This document shows, piece after piece, positions 43,776 through 52,782 of a stretch of 64,000 nt of DNA. Every line of letters starts with the position of its first letter. The first letter of the stretch is position 1. This stretch comes from Clostridium hydrogenum (lineage in GTDB: Bacteria > Bacillota > Clostridia > Clostridiales > Clostridiaceae): assembly GCF_021432385.1 (NCBI RefSeq), contig NZ_JAEACT010000004.1, forward strand, positions 558,001-622,000. Direction: 5' to 3'. Under the pieces are notes generated by a model. That model did not search any database and was not told where the DNA came from. It saw nothing but the letters and a program-made list of their open reading frames with translations. Both the position numbers and the translations under genes were made by a program.

Positions 43776-44592
43776 TTTTGAATATTATAAACCTGATACA
43801 ATTGAAGAAGCCACAAAATTATACTTAGATTTAAGCAATAAAGAAAAAAAGCCTTTGTATTATGGCGGCGGAACTGAAATCATAAGCATGGCAAGAACTT
43901 ACAATGTATATACTGAAGCCGTCATCGATATAAAGGGCATTTCAGAATGTAATGTTCAAGAATTAAAAAACAATAAGCTTATTATTGGGTCCGCCGTTAC
44001 TCTTACTCAAATTGCTGAAGCAAATTTATTTCCTTTACTAGCCTTAACAGTACAAAGAATTGCAGATCATACCATGCAAGATAAAATAACACTTGGCGGA
44101 AATATAGCAGGTACAATTATATACCGTGAAGCCGTATTACCTCTTTTAGTATCTAACAGTGAAGCGATTATAGCAAGTCCAAATGGAACAAAACAAGTGC
44201 TATTAAAAGATATTTTTGATAAAAGAATTAAACTAAACTGCGGTGAATTCATAGTAAACATACTAATAGATGATTATTTTCTTTCTTTACCATATTGCCA
44301 TGTAAAAAGAACTAAAAGTGATAAAATAGACTACCCTCTAATTACACTTGCAGCGCTTAAAGCCAGTAACGGGATAAACATAGCATTTAGTGGCCTTTGC
44401 AGCTACCCATTTAGATCATCTTTAATTGAAAATTATTTAAATGACCCTGAGCTTCAAAACAAAGCAAAGATTAACAATGCCATAGATAACATACCAGGTT
44501 CAATACTAACTGACTTAAGTGGATCAGCTGATTTTAGAAAATTCATTTTGCAAAGAATGCTTATAGAAGTTTTAAAAAAATTGGAGGGATAG
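43762..44592 (+). CDS. xdhB: Xanthine dehydrogenase-family FAD-binding subunit
   Basis: A 276-residue subunit. MIPFDFEYYKPDTIEEATKL is the standard N-terminus of the CoxM/XdhB FAD domain; YYGGGTEIISM forms the pyrophosphate-binding loop, and ITLGGNIAGTI the second FAD loop. It passes electrons from the iron-sulfur subunit to the acceptor. GGAGG lies inside the preceding gene, seven bases before the ATG, and four bases separate it from xdhC. Confidence 0.9.
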   Translation: MIPFDFEYYKPDTIEEATKLYLDLSNKEKKPLYYGGGTEIISMARTYNVYTEAVIDIKGISECNVQELKNNKLIIGSAVTLTQIAEANLFPLLALTVQRIADHTMQDKITLGGNIAGTIIYREAVLPLLVSNSEAIIASPNGTKQVLLKDIFDKRIKLNCGEFIVNILIDDYFLSLPYCHVKRTKSDKIDYPLITLAALKASNGINIAFSGLCSYPFRSSLIENYLNDPELQNKAKINNAIDNIPGSILTDLSGSADFRKFILQRMLIEVLKKLEG

Positions 44593-44596
44593 ACCT

Positions 44597-45064
44597 ATGT
44601 TAAAAATCTCTGGTAAAACCATAATTATATTAAATGTAAATGGAGAAAACAAAGAAGTTGTCGCAAAGCCATCCGATATCCTGCTCAATACCCTTCGAAA
44701 TCAATTAGGATTTACGGGAGCTAAGCCAGGCTGCGAAAATGGAGACTGCGGCTCATGCACTATCCTTGTAGATGACTGGCCAATAAAATCCTGCTTAATG
44801 CTCACAGTTGAAGCAATAGGTAAAAAAATAGTAACTGTTGAAGGCTTAAAAGATGCTCCAATACAAAAAGCTTTTGTGGAAAACTGGGGTTTTCAATGTG
44901 GATATTGTACTTCTGGATTTTTAATGGTTTGCCATGCTCTAGCTTCCATCCATCCAGATGCAAATGACCATGTAATACAACAATGGCTGCAATCAAACAT
45001 TTGCCGATGTACTGGTTATGAAGAAATAAATAACGCAATTAAAGCTATTCTAAAAAGCAATTAA
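44597..45064 (+). CDS. xdhC: Xanthine dehydrogenase-family 2Fe-2S subunit
   Basis: A 155-residue subunit with both expected clusters: the plant-type set in CENGDCGSCTILVDDWPIKSC (Cys-x4-Cys-x2-Cys...Cys, residues about 42-62), and the alpha-helical set in QCGYCTSGF plus NICRCTGY (about 98-140). Length and spacing match CoxS/XdhC proteins. GGAGGGAT precedes the ATG. It ends the hydroxylase operon; the germination operon converges from the right. Confidence 0.93.
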   Translation: MLKISGKTIIILNVNGENKEVVAKPSDILLNTLRNQLGFTGAKPGCENGDCGSCTILVDDWPIKSCLMLTVEAIGKKIVTVEGLKDAPIQKAFVENWGFQCGYCTSGFLMVCHALASIHPDANDHVIQQWLQSNICRCTGYEEINNAIKAILKSN

Positions 45065-45137
45065 TTTTTTACACTAGTCTCCTATTTCAGCTCAATACAC
45101 TTAAAAAATTGGAGAAAGTTTATATATAACCTGCCCT

Positions 45138-46247
45138 TTACTTCTGTCCTTTGTAATTGCGTATTCTTCTTGCACCCAAAGCCAAAGTAATTACTAAGGG
45201 TACTCCAAAATCAATTGGAAGAGAAAAGTACTTCCATATATGTTCTCTTAAATTTAAAAAAAACACTCTATTGCTAGCCATATAATATGCAGCAACTATC
45301 ATTATTAAACCAAAAGCAATAATTAATAGTTTTCTTTTCTTTATTTTGGTGGTTTGCGCGAATGCCTCTAAGGAACAGGAACTCAAAACTCCTGCTTGAA
45401 TCATTATACTCCAATACCACAATGCAACCATAAATGATTCAAATCTGTGAAGATACTTAGTAATTTGGATAGATCTTACAAAATCCATACTGGCAATACG
45501 CATTAATGCTACAACCTGAGGTCCCATAACCATTAATTCTACAATAAAATAAAATATGAAAAACAAACCTCCTATAAGTAACCCAGAAGTAGCTGCACCA
45601 AAAATACTTTTTTTGTCATGCACCATTGGCAAAAGCATTGGTACAACTAAAGGCGATAATCCAATAAATGTATCAACTTGTAAACTAGCTTTAAATACAT
45701 TCACAACTCCCGAATCAAAAAAAGGTTTAATCCTACCAATATCTATTTCACTAAGTGAAGCTGCAAAAACCATTAAATAAAAAATTATAGCAGCTTTAAA
45801 AGCAATAACCCCTACTCTTGCAATAACTTCGGGTCCTTTCCATACTAAATAACATATTACCAAAACATGCATTGTGATAATTACCAGAAAAGGCGTTCCT
45901 GTAAGTAGAAAATCACTAAGATGATGTATGTACATTGATATTGAACTAGCCGCCGCAACAAAAAAATATATTGCAAGAATTCCCCCCAAAAACTTGCCTA
46001 ATACTGGTCCTAGCAGTTCTTCACTGTATTCTATTATTGTCTTATTGGGAAATTTTTGTCCTATATAAATAATAAGAAGAACAAATGGCAGTATAGTAAG
46101 TACACCTATAATGCCACTTATCCACATATCACGCCCAACTTCCCTTGCTAGCATGCCACTTGCATAATTAATTGTGGAAGGCCACATAATACAAATTATA
46201 ATATCTCTAAACTGATTATTATTAATGACAAGCTTTTCTTTTTTCAT
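45138..46247 (-). CDS. gerKB: Spore germinant receptor subunit B (GerKB-like permease)
   Basis: A 369-residue protein with about ten hydrophobic helices, of the spore germination permease family (amino-acid/polyamine/organocation fold). It begins with LVINNNQFRDIIICIMWPST, common to GerB subunits. It sits in the inner spore membrane and shapes germinant specificity. The gene is last in the operon, 14 bases after gerKC. Confidence 0.9.
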   Translation of the reverse strand: MKKEKLVINNNQFRDIIICIMWPSTINYASGMLAREVGRDMWISGIIGVLTILPFVLLIIYIGQKFPNKTIIEYSEELLGPVLGKFLGGILAIYFFVAAASSISMYIHHLSDFLLTGTPFLVIITMHVLVICYLVWKGPEVIARVGVIAFKAAIIFYLMVFAASLSEIDIGRIKPFFDSGVVNVFKASLQVDTFIGLSPLVVPMLLPMVHDKKSIFGAATSGLLIGGLFFIFYFIVELMVMGPQVVALMRIASMDFVRSIQITKYLHRFESFMVALWYWSIMIQAGVLSSCSLEAFAQTTKIKKRKLLIIAFGLIMIVAAYYMASNRVFFLNLREHIWKYFSLPIDFGVPLVITLALGARRIRNYKGQK

Positions 46248-46261
46248 ATTATTTTACCTCT

Positions 46262-47419
46262 TTACTTCAAGTTGCTTGGTTGAAGCGGTTTTGCTAATGA
46301 TACATGACGAATATCTACTTTTACAGCTATATTTACCTCGGAAGTTTTAAAAAGTTCATTCCAATTTGAAGATATTTTATGCCACTCATCTTTATGCTGG
46401 CTGTGAAGAGTACGACTTAAACCAATAAAATCTATTTGTTCATTTTTTGCCGCTGTTACTGTTGATTTTATATCCTTTGCAATGGATACTTCCATAGCCT
46501 TTTCTAGTTTATTTAATTTTTCCACATCATTAAAATTGGTGTAACAAGATTGTTCAGTTATATTTGCAGAAGCATTCACCTCAATTTTAAAACTTGGAAT
46601 TCCATCGTGTAAATTACTCTTCAAGGATGCCTTGGCTTTTTTAATTTCCAATGTAACAGGCTTATAATCATAAGGACAATTAACAACCATTATAGAATCC
46701 TTCATTTGATTCTTTATCCACAAAAGTCCTCTCGTCTCGCCTTCCGTTAAGGAACCAGACATTTTACCTCCGTGAAAAATATATGCACCACTTGACTTTA
46801 AAAAGTGTGGTGATTTTGATTTATCCAAAGTAATCCTTGAAGTCACTGAACCTACATTTGGGTCAAGATAATCCTCAAGAAAATCTTTAAGCATTACCAT
46901 ATATGACTTACCATTTAAGCTTCTGTTTTCAATTATTTTTTCCATATATAAAGATGGATCCTTTTCCGTTTCAGGTATAATATCAATAGTCTTTGCTGCC
47001 TCACCTGGAGTAACTGCAACTAGAGCCCTCAAACGTATTTCAGGATTTCTACTAAAAAAATCAAATATCTCAAGAGTATTAGATCTTGCCAGTTCTTCAC
47101 CTATAACTATTACTTTAATATGGGACCAGAAGATACGCCTGGAAGATATCGCTGACATATTACGTATTGCCTCAAAGATTGTTTTGCCTGTTCCAGAGAT
47201 TATCCAATAAGGCTTAGCCTTTTGAGTTCCAGAACCTGATGGCGTTTTGCTGTAAGTATCAGGACTTGCAATTTGCGCAGTTACCTTAAATCCATTTTCA
47301 GCTTTATCCAAGCCAATGCTTAGTACAAAAGCAAGTTCATCAATTTCCCTTGCATCCCAACATCCAGTTTGTAAAAGCGAAAATAAAATAACTAATACAC
47401 AAGCTATCTTCCTCTTCAT
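46262..47419 (-). CDS. gerKC: Spore germinant receptor lipoprotein subunit C (GerKC-like)
   Basis: A 385-residue lipoprotein. The signal peptide ends in LLQTGCWDAREIDELAFVLS, with the lipobox Cys at about residue 20 and the WDxREI(D/E) motif that begins mature GerC proteins. The rest is the three-domain Ger(x)C fold. It is anchored on the outer face of the inner spore membrane. It starts 31 bases after gerKA. Confidence 0.93.
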   Translation of the reverse strand: MKRKIACVLVILFSLLQTGCWDAREIDELAFVLSIGLDKAENGFKVTAQIASPDTYSKTPSGSGTQKAKPYWIISGTGKTIFEAIRNMSAISSRRIFWSHIKVIVIGEELARSNTLEIFDFFSRNPEIRLRALVAVTPGEAAKTIDIIPETEKDPSLYMEKIIENRSLNGKSYMVMLKDFLEDYLDPNVGSVTSRITLDKSKSPHFLKSSGAYIFHGGKMSGSLTEGETRGLLWIKNQMKDSIMVVNCPYDYKPVTLEIKKAKASLKSNLHDGIPSFKIEVNASANITEQSCYTNFNDVEKLNKLEKAMEVSIAKDIKSTVTAAKNEQIDFIGLSRTLHSQHKDEWHKISSNWNELFKTSEVNIAVKVDIRHVSLAKPLQPSNLK

Positions 47420-47450
47420 ATGTGTCTCTCCTTTCCCTTAAAAACAGAGC

Positions 47451-49052
47451 TTATTCGTTATTACTCCTTTTATCAGAATCTGTTTTGGGTTCAGGCTTTG
47501 CATCATGTGCAACTCTTCTAAATCCTCTGCTTGCAATATAACTTGGAAGCCGATTCATTTTCCACCATGGAGATCTTACCATAATGTCTTTATGCTTATT
47601 TTTACCGGCTGACGTAAACGGTTCCATATAGCTTACACCAAAAGAACGCAAGCTATTTAAATGAATAATTATTATACTTAGTCCTGCTAAAATCCCTGGT
47701 AATCCGAGTACAGCGGCCATTATCATCAATGGGAATCTAAGTAACCTCCCTGAAATCGAGGCATTAAAGGCTGGAATAGCAAAGGAACTAATTCCTGTTA
47801 ATGCTACAACAATTACCATTGCTTGAGAAACAATTCCTGCCTGAACTGCAGCCTGACCTATAACAAGACCTCCTACTATGCTTACAGCCTGGCCTGCCTG
47901 CTTTGGCAAACGCAAACCTGCTTCCCTTAAAATTTCAAATGTAGCTTCCATCATAAAGGCTTCTCCTATACTAGGGAAAGGAACTCCCTCACGAGAAGCT
48001 GCAATAGACAATGCCAGTGTAGTCGGAATCATTTCCTGATGAAAACTTGTTAAAGCAATATACATCGCCGGAAGAATAACCGAAATAATATAAGCACTGG
48101 CTCTAATAAACCTCGTAAGTGTTGCTATTGGAAATCGTTCATAATAGTCATCTGCTGATTGGACAAACTGAAAAAAAATTGTAGGTACTATAAGAACATA
48201 AGGAGTTGTATCCACAAGTATAGCCACACGCCCTTCCAAAAGTGCTGCTGAAACTTTATCCGGTCGTTCGCTGTGTTCTATCTGTGGAAACGGTGACATG
48301 GGAGTATCTTCTATCAGTTCTTCAATATAACCACTCTCAAGTATTCCATCAATTTTGATTCTTTTTAATCGATTTCTAACTTCATTTATTACATCTTCCT
48401 TTGCTATCCCTTTAAGATAAACTGCTAATACCGTTGTTTTGGTTTTTGTGCCTATTTTAAATGCTTCAATTCTTAAATCCGCACTTTTAATACGACGTCT
48501 TATTAGCGCAGTATTATTTTCTATGTTTTCTGTAAAACTATCTTTAGCTCCTCTTACTGAATTTTCACTAGTTGGTTCAGATACCGCTCTGTCTTTCCAC
48601 CCTGAGCTTCCTACTATAAGCACTCTATCTATTTTATCCAAAAGGAGAATTGTGTTTCCGCTAATCAATTCATTTATCATATTATTAGCATCAAATTCTT
48701 CACTTACATAAATATTGGGTATACCGTATTCCTTTATTCTTTGAAAAACTTCTATATTATCTTTGGCACCACTAAACCTGTCATTTGACATCAATGGTCC
48801 TATAACTTGTTCATTAATAAGTTCTCTTTCTGCCAATCCCTTAATCAAAATGACGGCTGCTTTTATTTTAATATCTGAAGCAATGGTAAATTCTCTAATT
48901 ATTATGTCACTAGCATAACCCATTATCTTTTTTATCGTTTCAATATTCGATGTTAAGTCTAAGGAGAGTTTTATTTCTTTAGGTAATTCTTCTTCATCTT
49001 GTTTTGAAATTTTATCTTTTTCATTACTATTTAAATATTTCAATATCGACAC
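47451..49052 (-). CDS. gerKA: Spore germinant receptor subunit A (GerKA-like)
   Basis: A 533-residue protein. An N-terminal soluble region of about 290 residues is followed by membrane helices. Conserved GerA-family stretches include RIKSADLRIEAFKIGTKTKT, EGRVAILVDTTPYVLIVP and GEAFMMEATFEILREAGLR. The start is a GTG preceded by GGGGGAGG. The A-C-B gene order is that of gerK in clostridia. Expression in the forespore under sigma-G would be expected, but I could not find a convincing sigma-G promoter in the 106-base leader. Confidence 0.93.
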   Translation of the reverse strand: MSILKYLNSNEKDKISKQDEEELPKEIKLSLDLTSNIETIKKIMGYASDIIIREFTIASDIKIKAAVILIKGLAERELINEQVIGPLMSNDRFSGAKDNIEVFQRIKEYGIPNIYVSEEFDANNMINELISGNTILLLDKIDRVLIVGSSGWKDRAVSEPTSENSVRGAKDSFTENIENNTALIRRRIKSADLRIEAFKIGTKTKTTVLAVYLKGIAKEDVINEVRNRLKRIKIDGILESGYIEELIEDTPMSPFPQIEHSERPDKVSAALLEGRVAILVDTTPYVLIVPTIFFQFVQSADDYYERFPIATLTRFIRASAYIISVILPAMYIALTSFHQEMIPTTLALSIAASREGVPFPSIGEAFMMEATFEILREAGLRLPKQAGQAVSIVGGLVIGQAAVQAGIVSQAMVIVVALTGISSFAIPAFNASISGRLLRFPLMIMAAVLGLPGILAGLSIIIIHLNSLRSFGVSYMEPFTSAGKNKHKDIMVRSPWWKMNRLPSYIASRGFRRVAHDAKPEPKTDSDKRSNNE

Positions 49053-49158
49053 ACCAACCTCCCCCTAGAATATAATTACAAACTTATTATGTCTAATATA
49101 ATTAAAATTATTCCCATGCCATAGTTACGTTCCATAATTCACAGCGCATTGTATCCCC

Positions 49159-50412
49159 TTATTTTCCGCTAAGTAATTTATCTAAATATACCGATTTTAA
49201 TTGTTTACTTGCCATAGCTTTTTTCATAGGTGGTAATTTTAAAATAGCTGATATCACCGCTGCCATAGCCCTATGACTCATTAGCGCCTTATTATCAAAA
49301 ATAAGTTCTTGAAGCTTCCCTTTTTCAATAGCTTGCAGCACAATTCTGTGGGTTGTATTTGCTGGAGTTATTATTTGCTTTCCTCTATTTTTAAGGTATA
49401 TTGCCTTTTTAGGACAGTTTCTAACACAAACTCCACAGCCAAGGCATATTTCTTCATCGTTTTTAGCCTTATGAGTTATAGGATCAACCTTCATGGCATC
49501 TATTGGACATACTTTTGCACATTTTCCACAACCAACACAACTTTCTTCCACAACTTTGGGGATAAATGGTGTAGTTTGAATAGGCATAAGATAACCAAAT
49601 TTCTTAATAGCCTGCATACCTTCACAGCAGCAGCCACAGCAATTACAAAGAAATACCGAACCACTTCTAACATTTTCACCACATTGAACCAAATTATAGT
49701 CATAAGCCATATTTAATATGTCCAAGGCTTCCGCAGCCTCTATAGCTCTTCCATATCCATGCTTACTTAAAGTATAAGCACTATTTCCAAAGGTCATGCA
49801 GGTTTCCATAGGTGCATAACAATCCTTTCCAAGATGATGCATTTTGTGTCTGCAAAAGCACATGCTAACTGCAATAAACCTAGCTTCTTTAATCATATTA
49901 CTTGCCCTATCATAGTCCATTATCTCAAGCTCATTTTGTCTCGAAAGCACCCCTTCCTGCACAAATACTTTTCCAAACCTAGTTTCAGTTCCTAAAAATA
50001 AATCCTTAATAAAATCTTCTTCCACATTTAAATATTGAAAATAAAGCTCTGATAAAGTTTTTTGATCAATATCATCTCTAGTTCTCATAAGGGAAAATTC
50101 AAAAAATCCAATCATTGGAGGTGGTAAACAGTATTCCTTTTTTTCATCATAATCAATATCCATTAAAATAGCCTTTGATGCTAGTTTTTGAAGTATATTC
50201 TCTGTTTGAACCTCATCCATTTTCCAAATTGAACTTGCCGTTTTTACTGTAAATGGCTTAATAGGAAGCATTGCTACTAGTTCAGCCTCTTTTTCAGAAA
50301 AAAGCATGCTCAATATTTTATACAGTGTTTTAGATGGCGGTGCACCTTGAGGGAATCTGTTAATTCGTTCTTCTAATCTTTTGTAGGCCTCTTTATTTGA
50401 AATGTGAGACAT
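49159..50412 (-). CDS. 4Fe-4S ferredoxin-type protein, function unknown
   Basis: A 417-residue protein. Two adjacent 4Fe-4S motifs lie near residues 290-350: CVGCGKCAKVCPIDAM and CLGCGVCVRNCPKKAI. Further Cys clusters occur before them (SMCFCRHKMHHLGKDCYAPM, LCNCCGCCCEGM), and the N-terminus has a winged-helix-like part (AELVAMLPIKPFTVKTASSI). Similar proteins are common in anaerobes without a defined reaction. It lies 106 bases ahead of gerKA on the same strand; co-transcription is possible. Confidence 0.8.
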   Translation of the reverse strand: MSHISNKEAYKRLEERINRFPQGAPPSKTLYKILSMLFSEKEAELVAMLPIKPFTVKTASSIWKMDEVQTENILQKLASKAILMDIDYDEKKEYCLPPPMIGFFEFSLMRTRDDIDQKTLSELYFQYLNVEEDFIKDLFLGTETRFGKVFVQEGVLSRQNELEIMDYDRASNMIKEARFIAVSMCFCRHKMHHLGKDCYAPMETCMTFGNSAYTLSKHGYGRAIEAAEALDILNMAYDYNLVQCGENVRSGSVFLCNCCGCCCEGMQAIKKFGYLMPIQTTPFIPKVVEESCVGCGKCAKVCPIDAMKVDPITHKAKNDEEICLGCGVCVRNCPKKAIYLKNRGKQIITPANTTHRIVLQAIEKGKLQELIFDNKALMSHRAMAAVISAILKLPPMKKAMASKQLKSVYLDKLLSGK

Positions 50413-50511
50413 AATTTATATCCTCTCTTCATTATAAAAATTTATCAATATTGAAATATATTATAGCATAAGACAGGCAACTTCAAATACAGAAATTACA
50501 AATGCAAAATG

Positions 50512-50766
50512 TATCCTGATAAATTAGAATTTGAAACAGAGTAGAGAGTAAAGAGTAGAGAGTAGAGTGATGGTTGATTTTTCTACGCTAACGCTACAAA
50601 AAATCTAAAAACTTACTTTTTTATTGCTTACGCAATCGCATCATGTATGGTGCAGAGAGAAGCTTACAACATTTAAGTTTAAGATTTACCTGAGTAAAAC
50701 GAAAGGTAAATCATCCTTCACTCTACTCTCTACTCTCTACTCTCTACTCTTTACTTTGTATTTTCA
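50512..50766. repeat. Family A multi-hairpin repeat, complete copy A7
   Basis: Forward orientation as in A2. Five 7-nt end units of the AGAGAGT type on the left are matched on the right by ACTCTCT units. Hairpins GATTTTTC...AAAAATC, ATTGCTTACGCAAT and GATTTACC...GGTAAATC are intact; the third (around AGAGAGAAGCTTACAAC) is degraded. Its right end lies where the promoter of the next gene should be. Confidence 0.85.
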
Positions 50767-50773
50767 TGTTGTG

Positions 50774-50780
50774 TTATAAT
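50774..50780 (+). promoter_or_regulatory. Probable -10 box of the gene at 50805
   Basis: TTATAAT lies 25 bases before the TTG start, and the upstream -35 region falls at the right edge of repeat A7 (TTTACTTTGTATTTTC). This rules out the in-frame ATG at 50766 as a start and suggests that the repeat end contributes to the promoter. Confidence 0.5.
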
Positions 50781-50804
50781 AAATTTAATATTGAGGTGAT
50801 TAAT

Positions 50805-51584
50805 TTGTTTATACCAAAAATAACTGTAAAAAAATCAGATATAAATTTTAATATAAACTACATAACTGACTTACTTACACCACAAAATACTGATTGTAAA
50901 AATACAAGTCTACCTTTTAAAGATAGAGTTTACGGACGCCTTCCAGAATTAAAATATGCTATAAGAGATAATATGACAAAAGAACAAGTGCAAAAGCAAG
51001 TTGAAGCCATAATAAAAAATGAATATAAATCTAACGAAATAGACAAAAGAATTCTATACGTGCAAAATAAATTTGATAAATTAGTCGTCCCATTTTTATC
51101 AAGCCTTTTGGATATTTTTAATCTAAAATGGGATAATTTGCAGCATGAAATAACCTGCTACCTAGGCTGTTATCCTGTATTTCCAAGAAATATTTTTACC
51201 AAAGAATTTTGGGTTAATTATAATTCAAAAGATGAAAACATAATTAAGGGCGCTGCTCATGAAATAAATCATTTTATGCTTTACGAAAAATGGAAAACTA
51301 TGCACCAAAACTCCACAGATGTTGAATACAATTATCCTAATCCCATATGGTTTTTAGAGGAAATCATCGTAGATCCAACTTTAAATGAATCTAGTATACA
51401 ATCCATAATTCCATATGCGCATAAAGCCTATGTACAATTTTACACCAAAACTATTGGCGGTATCACAATTATGGATAGAATTAAAGATATGTATAAAAGT
51501 AAAACAAGCATTGAGGATTTCTTAAATAATGTTTATGAATTTATTGTGGATAATTTACATGAATTTATATCCAAATGTGGATAA
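50805..51584 (+). CDS. HExxH-motif protein, putative zinc peptidase
   Basis: About 259 residues from a TTG with GAGGTGA upstream. The key feature is GAAHEINHFMLYEKW: an HExxH zinc site at about residue 152, followed about 40 residues later by IWFLEEIIVDPTLN, whose Glu could be the third ligand as in gluzincins. There is no signal peptide or membrane segment, so it would act inside the cell. I do not recognise a named family. It stands between repeat A7 and the gene-free 51.6-52.1 kb region. Confidence 0.65.
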   Translation: MFIPKITVKKSDINFNINYITDLLTPQNTDCKNTSLPFKDRVYGRLPELKYAIRDNMTKEQVQKQVEAIIKNEYKSNEIDKRILYVQNKFDKLVVPFLSSLLDIFNLKWDNLQHEITCYLGCYPVFPRNIFTKEFWVNYNSKDENIIKGAAHEINHFMLYEKWKTMHQNSTDVEYNYPNPIWFLEEIIVDPTLNESSIQSIIPYAHKAYVQFYTKTIGGITIMDRIKDMYKSKTSIEDFLNNVYEFIVDNLHEFISKCG

Positions 51585-51589
51585 TTTAT

Positions 51590-52126
51590 TTTTATAATAT
51601 TTACGCATATAAAAAAGCAATTTGGTTATCATATATATTGTCAAAGGATTTAAAGTTGTTGAGCGAAGAGTAATTAGGGTTTAATTTTTTAAGCTCGAAA
51701 TTATTCGACCTGCGATATGTATAGGATTAAAATCAAATTCAATTACTACTTTTTAGTAATAATTAGTTTACAAGGTTTTATACATATCAATGGACGATTA
51801 TTACAAGTGTCCATAAAGCTTTATATAGATTAAACTGTATATGGTTCTAAGATATTTATAATGGTCAAGCGAAGATTTATTAACGTGCCGAAGGTATTAT
51901 ACGGCTTAATCCCGTTAATACTAAAGATTATATTAATTGAAATATTTATATAGTTTTTAAGGTACGTTAATAAGTCGAATGAAGATTTATAAGTGTAATG
52001 AGATGCTTAAATAAAAGTATAGAGGGTTATTTGGGTGTGTAACTATATTTATGAGTTGTAGTAAGATGACTTTAAGTTCTAGACAATAGGGGTTGCTACA
52101 TTAATTTTTTAATGTAGCAACCCCTT
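51590..52126 (+). ncRNA. Candidate large structured non-coding RNA
   Basis: About 540 bases with no useful open frame but many exact helices. GATATGTATA (51714) pairs with TATACATATC (51779-51788) around an inner ATTACTA/TAGTAAT hairpin; TGGAC pairs with GTCCA (51791-51813); TATTAACG (51878) pairs with CGTTAATA (51913-51920) enclosing GCCG/CGGC; TCGAA pairs with TTCGA near 51700. The motif AGCGAAGA and flanks recur three times (about 51661, 51867, 51976 with one change). A 17-bp hairpin closes the region. The + strand is preferred because of its G content and the GNRA-like AGCGAAG motifs. It matches no RNA family I can name; ROOL, OLE and GOLLD are of similar size and should be tested. Confidence 0.55.
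52088..52125. terminator. 17-bp hairpin closing the RNA region
   Basis: AGGGGTTGCTACATTAA pairs exactly with TTAATGTAGCAACCCCT around four T residues. It lies five bases from the stop of the convergent membrane gene, so it may serve both strands. The trailing T-run is weak on both sides. Confidence 0.7.
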
Positions 52127-52130
52127 AAAA

Positions 52131-52766
52131 TTAATTAAGCAGCTTTTTTTCTCTTGCAAAATACCATTTTGGAAAAACTATGCAAGCTACTATTAATAAA
52201 GATGTCGATATATTAGAGTAAGTAGTGCTAATTGTATAATATGAACTTTTAGACATGCTATTTAATAATATTACTCTTCCTAAAGCTTGAGCCACATTTA
52301 ATAACCCCCATGCAGCGGTAAGTATTCTCCAAGCTGATTTATATCTTGGGTTTCTTTTAATTTCTTCAGGTACATTTTTAAGATAAACTTGTTCTGCTAT
52401 AACTTGAACCAATGATCTTTTAAATAGTAATGATGCAAAGAATACTATTGCTAACAGGATATCTTGTATTATAGGTGCTATAAAATAAAAGGATGTATTT
52501 TTTGAAATAAGCGTACCGACAAGTCCTATTATTGCAAAAATTCCGGCGAAGGCTGCCAAAGCGTTAATCCTGCGTTCTTTCACAAAACCCATAAATATTA
52601 CTCCAATGCTCCATAAAGCTGATAGTACTATTCCTGTAAGTGTCATCTTTAATTTATCAAAACCTACAAATAATATAATTGGAATAATTGCACTTATAAC
52701 AAAATCTTTATTTAGCACAACCTTTAATAGAGAACCTTTTTTATTTGATGAATATAATTTTTCCAT
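52131..52766 (-). CDS. Multi-pass membrane protein (VC0807/septation A-like), function unknown
   Basis: About 211 residues with five or six helices (VISAIIPIILFVGFDKL, LTGIVLSALWSIGVIFMGF, ALAAFAGIFAIIGLVGTLI and more). The spacing resembles small VC0807- or YciB-like proteins. AAGGAGAG before the ATG at 52766 fixes the start; a longer frame would overlap the upstream gene. It is second in a PadR-controlled operon, 16 bases after the flavodoxin gene. Confidence 0.75.
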   Translation of the reverse strand: MEKLYSSNKKGSLLKVVLNKDFVISAIIPIILFVGFDKLKMTLTGIVLSALWSIGVIFMGFVKERRINALAAFAGIFAIIGLVGTLISKNTSFYFIAPIIQDILLAIVFFASLLFKRSLVQVIAEQVYLKNVPEEIKRNPRYKSAWRILTAAWGLLNVAQALGRVILLNSMSKSSYYTISTTYSNISTSLLIVACIVFPKWYFAREKKLLN

Positions 52767-52782
52767 AACAATACTCTCCTTC

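Noticed and set aside
49053..49158. A sigma-G promoter before gerKA
   Set aside because: A GCAT-like and a CATAATA-like box are present but the spacing is far from the required 17-18 bases.
49309..49716. A 135-codon + strand frame opposite the ferredoxin-type gene
   Set aside because: Its Thr/Cys-rich content is the mirror of Cys-rich codons on the coding strand.
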